Shown here: piece by piece, positions 59,845-64,000 of the stretch
How the letters are laid out: each line of letters starts with the position of its first letter
How positions within the stretch are numbered: position 1 is the stretch's first letter
Assembly (NCBI GenBank): GCA_963920705.1
Contig: OY987226.1
Span: 20,121,600-20,185,599, forward strand
Origin: Odiellus spinosus
Taxonomy: Eukaryota > Arthropoda > Arachnida > Opiliones > Phalangiidae
Direction of reading: 5' to 3'
Length of the DNA stretch: 64,000 nt
Program-made: the position numbers and the translations under genes
Notes under the pieces: model-generated
What the model was told of the DNA's origin: nothing
Database searches by the model: none
What the model saw: the letters and a program-made list of their open reading frames with translations, nothing else

Positions 59845-60296
59845 TAATGCTGTTGAAGGCTGAAATAATATGATTGGCCCGAACTTGCTCTTCACTTAAA
59901 TTCAAACTTGGAAACGCTTTTGAATTTATTTTTTGGAATCACCATGTTTGGTAAAATTTGAATGAAAGTTAATATAAATTCGGGCCAATCATATTATTTC
60001 AGTTTATCAGCGCTAGCAATGTCTTAACATGAAGAGAATAGGCTGGCGTTTTGATGGCTAAGACCTTCGGCGTCAATCAACTGCATATTCTTTTAATGCT
60101 AGCACATTACAAGCGCTGTTAAAGGCTGAAATAATATGATTGGCCCGCATTTATATTTACATTTATTTAAACTTTAGAAATTAATTTAAATACCAAAATA
60201 GTGTCTAAAAATTGCGCAGAAATTCTAGAATATGGCATGGTGATTCCAAAAATAAATTCGAAAGATGCTATATTTTTAGCTTATAGTTTCCCTTTA
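59845..60296. mobile_element. Foldback MITE family B, copy 3, rearranged
   Basis: GAAGGCTGAAATAATATGAT / TGGCCCGAA occurs twice in direct orientation (59852 and 60121) and once inverted (59981). The right end TTTTAGCTTATAGTTTCCCT is followed by TTAAG. The left part is a duplicated inner segment where the outer arm should be. Confidence 0.75.
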
Positions 60297-60972
60297 AGGT
60301 AGGAAGTTAAGAAGCTCTCATATTTTTGAATAGCTACTTGGACTACTTAATGCAGTTTCGTATTCACATTTATTGGCCTAAATATATTATTGAAATATAT
60401 ATTGAATAGAGCTTGACCAATTCCGGCAAATAACAAATTTTACTTTGGAGAAAAATTGTATTTTATTTCTCAATTATCCAGAAAATGATTTTAAGTATTT
60501 TGATGACGGGTTATCGCTCTAAAATATTATATATAACTTTTGCTATTATAAATAAAAAAAAAAAAAAAATTGAAATATTGTAAACAAAAATAAAGAGGAT
60601 AAGAAAAATAAAATTTTGGTCCATACGCGAATATCATTTTCGGTGGGAGGGAAAAATTAGACCACCAGAGATTTATATTTCATCCCCCTTAGTGGGGAAG
60701 TTAAACTATTCGCACTAACTCACAAGCATTATCCCAGTAAGGGGGGTTCCATGACGTCAGCCTTTCTTTTCTCCTTGACTCTTTGCTGTCTCCCTATAGG
60801 TAGTCTAAATTTTAGGTATGGATAATGTGACGTTTTCTAAGCTTGAAATCCCGAAAATTGCCCTAGGAGTGCAATATATGCGTCTCGACTATGTGTGACA
60901 ATGAAGTCGTACAGTAAAAATTGTACAGCGAAGGTTTTCAGCAAAAATCGCATAATCTGAACAGACCTTAAC
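60297..60972. other. Intergenic, no gene seen
   Basis: AT-rich with an A run at 60556-60569. Confidence 0.45.
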
Positions 60973-60973
60973 C

Positions 60974-61032
60974 CCTATCATAGCCTCCTCGATCACGCGC
61001 TTCGGCTGCGCTCGCGATATAGAAGCCCCGGC
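60974..61032. repeat. GC-rich inverted repeat arm, left
   Basis: CATAGCCTCCTCGATCACGC, GCTTCGGCTGCGCTCGCG and ATAGAAGCCCCGGC together are the near-perfect reverse complement of 62656-62715. Confidence 0.9.
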
Positions 61033-61207
61033 AATCGGCCGAAAACCGCGAATAAATGAATTCTCGAGATTTACAAAACTCCCCCAAACTGATGCACGTC
61101 TCAAAGGGGGGAAACTGACCAAATTTGAAGGGTTTTGCCCTTTTCAGGTCTTTAATGATTTTTAAAAGCCACAATTAAAATATATGTTTTGCAAATTAGT
61201 TTATTTT

Positions 61208-61580
61208 ATCTCCCTAACCAGGTTTCATAATTTTAGGGTGATTAGTTTTTAAGTAAAAAATTAAATATCAACGTAAGATTGTAGCGTGTGCAAAGCTTTA
61301 CCGCGTGCTTCAATCATTAACTCGGGTAAGTTTTGAAATTTTGGGAGAGAAGTTTTCCTGCCATTTTCCAAATGCCATACATAGGTATTTAACTATAATG
61401 ATAATAGATTAGTGTTAATCTACTCTCACTATAGTTAAATAACTATGTATGGCGTTTTGAAAACGGCAAAAAAACTTCTCTCCCAAAATTTCACAACTTA
61501 CACGCTACCACCTTACATTGATAATTAATTTTTAATTTAAATTTATCACCCTAAAATTACGAAATCTGGTTAGGGAAATA
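61208..61580. mobile_element. Foldback element, ~370 bp
   Basis: CTCCCTAACCAGGTTTCATAA is inverted at ATTACGAAATCTGGTTAGGGAA. TTTTGGGAGAGAAGTTTT faces AAACTTCTCTCCCAAAA. ATACATAGGTATTTAACTAT faces ATAGTTAAATAACTATGTAT. Confidence 0.85.
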
Positions 61581-61937
61581 TTTCGCCTTACAACCCTAGA
61601 TTAGATTAAATAACTAGGTTTGGAAAAAATGTTGTTCGGGGCAATCTTATATTGGTATAGTTTTATAAATATATTTTTTACAACATATTGATACTACTAC
61701 TATCTGATCATAGGTTAAAATGGTGGTGAATGTTTTAAATTTAAAGAGAATCTCAAATTATTTGGGGACTCTCATTCCACAATGCTATTGTTTACGAAAA
61801 TATTAAGGGATTTCTTACAAGTTAGTGTACAAGAATGTGATGTACTACTAGGAAATAAATACCCATCATAGAGCTCTCAAAATTTTAGTTTTTCACGCCG
61901 AAACAGGGAAGAGTGGTTTGAAAACAGAGTTGTCCCC

Positions 61938-62169
61938 AATAGACGATAACATAAATTCCGACTACGTCTCAACCTTGAAAAAATGTCCCATCTTCCGTAT
62001 AAACGGGTTCTATTTAACGGCTCTTTTTGTTAGTTTCAAGGCTGGAAAAAGTATAGAAAATCCTACACTTTGTACCAGCCTTGAAAAAAGGGACCATCTT
62101 CAATACAAACGGGTGCTTTTTAACGGTTCTTTTATTCGTTTCCAAGATTATTTTATAATAAGGCCTATT
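61938..62169. mobile_element. Family C element
   Basis: AATAGACGATAACATAAATT to AATAAGGCCTATT, over 95% identical by eye to 36047-36278 and the reverse of 39530-39759. Inner inverted pairs include TTTCAAGGCTGG / CCAGCCTTGAAA. Confidence 0.85.
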
Positions 62170-62655
62170 ACCAGGCTTCAAAATTTAGTAATTTCTCTCT
62201 CTTATCAATTCTCACAATTGCAACCTTATTAATTTTAACATTTGTTTTTGAGTAAAATAGTATATTGTCATAGAATAAAAATCTAATCAGAGAGTGAAAT
62301 TAGTGCCTGTGTTAATGGACCAAGGCTTTAGATTTAAAAAGAACCCCGCGCAATAGGTGAAAACCGCAAAAAGCTCCGTCAGTAAGGAAAAATAATAGGT
62401 TGGCTAGTTTCAACAATTATTAACGCCAAATCTGTAATTCTAAAAGGCTTGGAATTAATTTGTAAATTATCCGTACATACTTAATTAGATGTGGTTGAAA
62501 AATCAGGAAGCTGGAGCGTAAATTTAAAACTTTAGACAAGAATTTGTTTCTCCCCTCGACTTTTCCCCCCTACATTTTAGTGCTTTTTCGCGCCGTCTTT
62601 TGGGGGAGTTTTACTTTCCCATTTATTCTCTCAAACACATGTTAATTTTTTTCTT

Positions 62656-62715
62656 TGCCGGGGCTTCTATAGCGCGAGCGCAGCCGAAGCGCGTGATCGA
62701 GGAGGCTATGCCCCT
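62656..62715. repeat. GC-rich inverted repeat arm, right
   Basis: GCCGGGGCTTCTATAGCGCG, AGCGCAGCCGAAGCGCGTGA and TCGAGGAGGCTATG mirror 60974-61032. The arms enclose 1.62 kb that contains two other elements. Confidence 0.9.
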
Positions 62716-63149
62716 ATATAACGATAACCAAGTTTCGGCCAAATATTCTGCTTTTAAAAAATTACCACCAAGGTTAATTTTATACTTTATTTTAATTAAA
62801 TTTAACACAATTTTTAAAAACAAGTTCGAGTTAAATTTAACGTCCACGTTAAGCCTCGGAACGTCAATTTAGTGTGCAAGAGGAGTTGGCAGCGTTCTTC
62901 ATCTAATTCATCGTCTTTTGTTCCTAGTAGTGATTTATTTCTCTATGATGATTAACATTACGTAAACATCCGCCTTAAGGCTCTTCTAATACTAATTTCG
63001 TCAACTCCTCTCGGTTTTACGAGATAAATTCAGCCCAGCCACTGTAACTTAGTTCATGTTTACTTTCAAAGTTTCAATGGCAAAGATCGGCCCGTTCAGA
63101 CTATCCGATTTTTCGTTGAAAACTCTGGTTTAGTTGATAACGTTCGGTT

Positions 63150-63694
63150 GCTAGGGTAACCCACTCTCATCTCCCGCTGCTGAACCTTTTTCACCAATGG
63201 GATCGCTTCCTCTCTTGGATGTTTTGATCACGTGACTGAAGGAGGAAGCTCCCATTGGCCGGTTTCGGAGGAACCGACACTGAATTTACTGGACTGAAAC
63301 CCGCGCTCGGCTTTGCCTCGTCTTTTCCCCTCGTCGTAAATTAATTAAAAATCGAAAGATATTTCTGTAATTATCTCAAATCTAGTCTCGTATTCTCATT
63401 TTAAAACGTTGTTTTATGTCTATTAATTTAGTAATTAAGTATTTCCGTAATCGAGTTGAGACTCGAGACGGTAATTTGTCCCCAAACGTCAAATCGCGTT
63501 AAGCCTCAGCTCTTAAGTATTTACAATTAGCATTTACTTATATAGGAAATTAGGCATTTAGTAAAATACTGTTTACTAAAAAAATAAAACCTAAATATCC
63601 CATTATTTATTTTTTATAATTTTTATAAATTTTTCAATCGCGCTCGTCTTCCCATCAGTTTTTCTTCGAGTGACATGTGATTATAATTTTGACA
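63150..63694 (+). promoter_or_regulatory. Probable promoter and 5' UTR of the RRM gene
   Basis: CCAAT boxes in direct (63194-63198) and inverted (ATTGG 63254-63258) orientation flank a perfect E-box palindrome TCACGTGA (63228-63235), in a GC-richer interval ahead of the ATG at 63695. This fits a CCAAT/E-box housekeeping promoter. Confidence 0.5.
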
Positions 63695-63942
63695 ATGGCC
63701 AAAACAAGAGGAACCAACTTTGACATATTTGTCGGAAACGTACCGCCATCGGGAGACGAGGTGATTATAATATTATATCGTATCTTTGTTTATTCTCTAG
63801 CCTCACCCATTATCCGTAGTCAATAACGCAATCTATTATCGTTACAGAAAACTGTTCGCGACTTATTCTCGCAGTATGGAGAAATCAAGGACATTTTTAT
63901 GCCCGAATCGAGGAAGCCCTCGTCGACGGGAGCCAAGATAGC
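63695..63942 (+). CDS. RRM-domain RNA-binding protein, first two exons (3' part outside window)
   Basis: Exon 1 63695-63760 (MAKTRGTNFDIFVGNVPPSG DE, donor GAG/GTGATT) and exon 2 63848-63942 (KTVRDLFSQYGEIKDIFMPE, donor GC/GTAAGT). The joined peptide is the first half of an RNA recognition motif: RNP2 is DIFVGNVP, followed by helix 1 TVRDLFSQYGEIKDI. RNP1 should be in the next exon, past base 64000. The particular orthologue is not recognised. Donor GTGATT of exon 1 is weaker than the others, but the protein reads through it cleanly. Confidence 0.82.
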
Positions 63943-64000
63943 GTAAGTTTCATAGCTACATAAGTCTTAATTTTTTTGATTATATTTTCAATATTTTTTC

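Overview
This is animal nuclear DNA: AT-rich, with sparse genes split by GT-AG introns and most of the space filled by short inverted-repeat (foldback/MITE-type) elements. An arthropod is the best guess. The fax protein is closest in layout to the insect protein, including its Lys/Glu-rich tail, and arrays of (TTAGG)n / (CCTAA)n, the usual arthropod telomere repeat, occur at 51.46-51.73 and 52.20-52.29 kb. No species can be named from the sequence alone.

Genes from left to right. The last five exons of a WDR47 (nemitin) homologue lie at 816-3281 (+). A complete six-exon failed-axon-connections gene (fax) runs from 16444 to 43265 (+), with a 19.7 kb first intron. A single-exon nuclear protein with a Myb/SANT-like (trihelix) domain and an AT-hook lies at 49060-50007 (-). 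It is divergent from a three-exon TMEM141 homologue at 50352-53248 (+). A complete five-exon dimethylarginine dimethylaminohydrolase gene lies at 53707-57222 (+). The first two exons of an RRM RNA-binding protein start at 63695 (+) and continue past the window. These look like unrelated housekeeping or neuronal genes; nothing suggests a functional cluster.

The rest (3.3-16.4 kb, fax intron 1 at 16.8-36.4 kb, 43.3-48.9 kb and 57.3-63.1 kb) carries no convincing gene. It holds at least a dozen families of non-coding palindromic elements, some with target duplications readable by eye: TTAA for three families, 7-9 bp for four others. It also holds minisatellites with 20, 24, 30/34, about 45 and about 57 bp units, and long homopolymers. 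No transposase gene was seen, so any mobility would have depended on enzymes encoded elsewhere.

The most unusual object is a 1.9 kb composite foldback element (51003-52888) in TMEM141 intron 2. Its ends are clusters of CACGGGAGTCCCGTG-type palindromes, and it encloses two further palindromic units, each with a telomere-like array at its centre.
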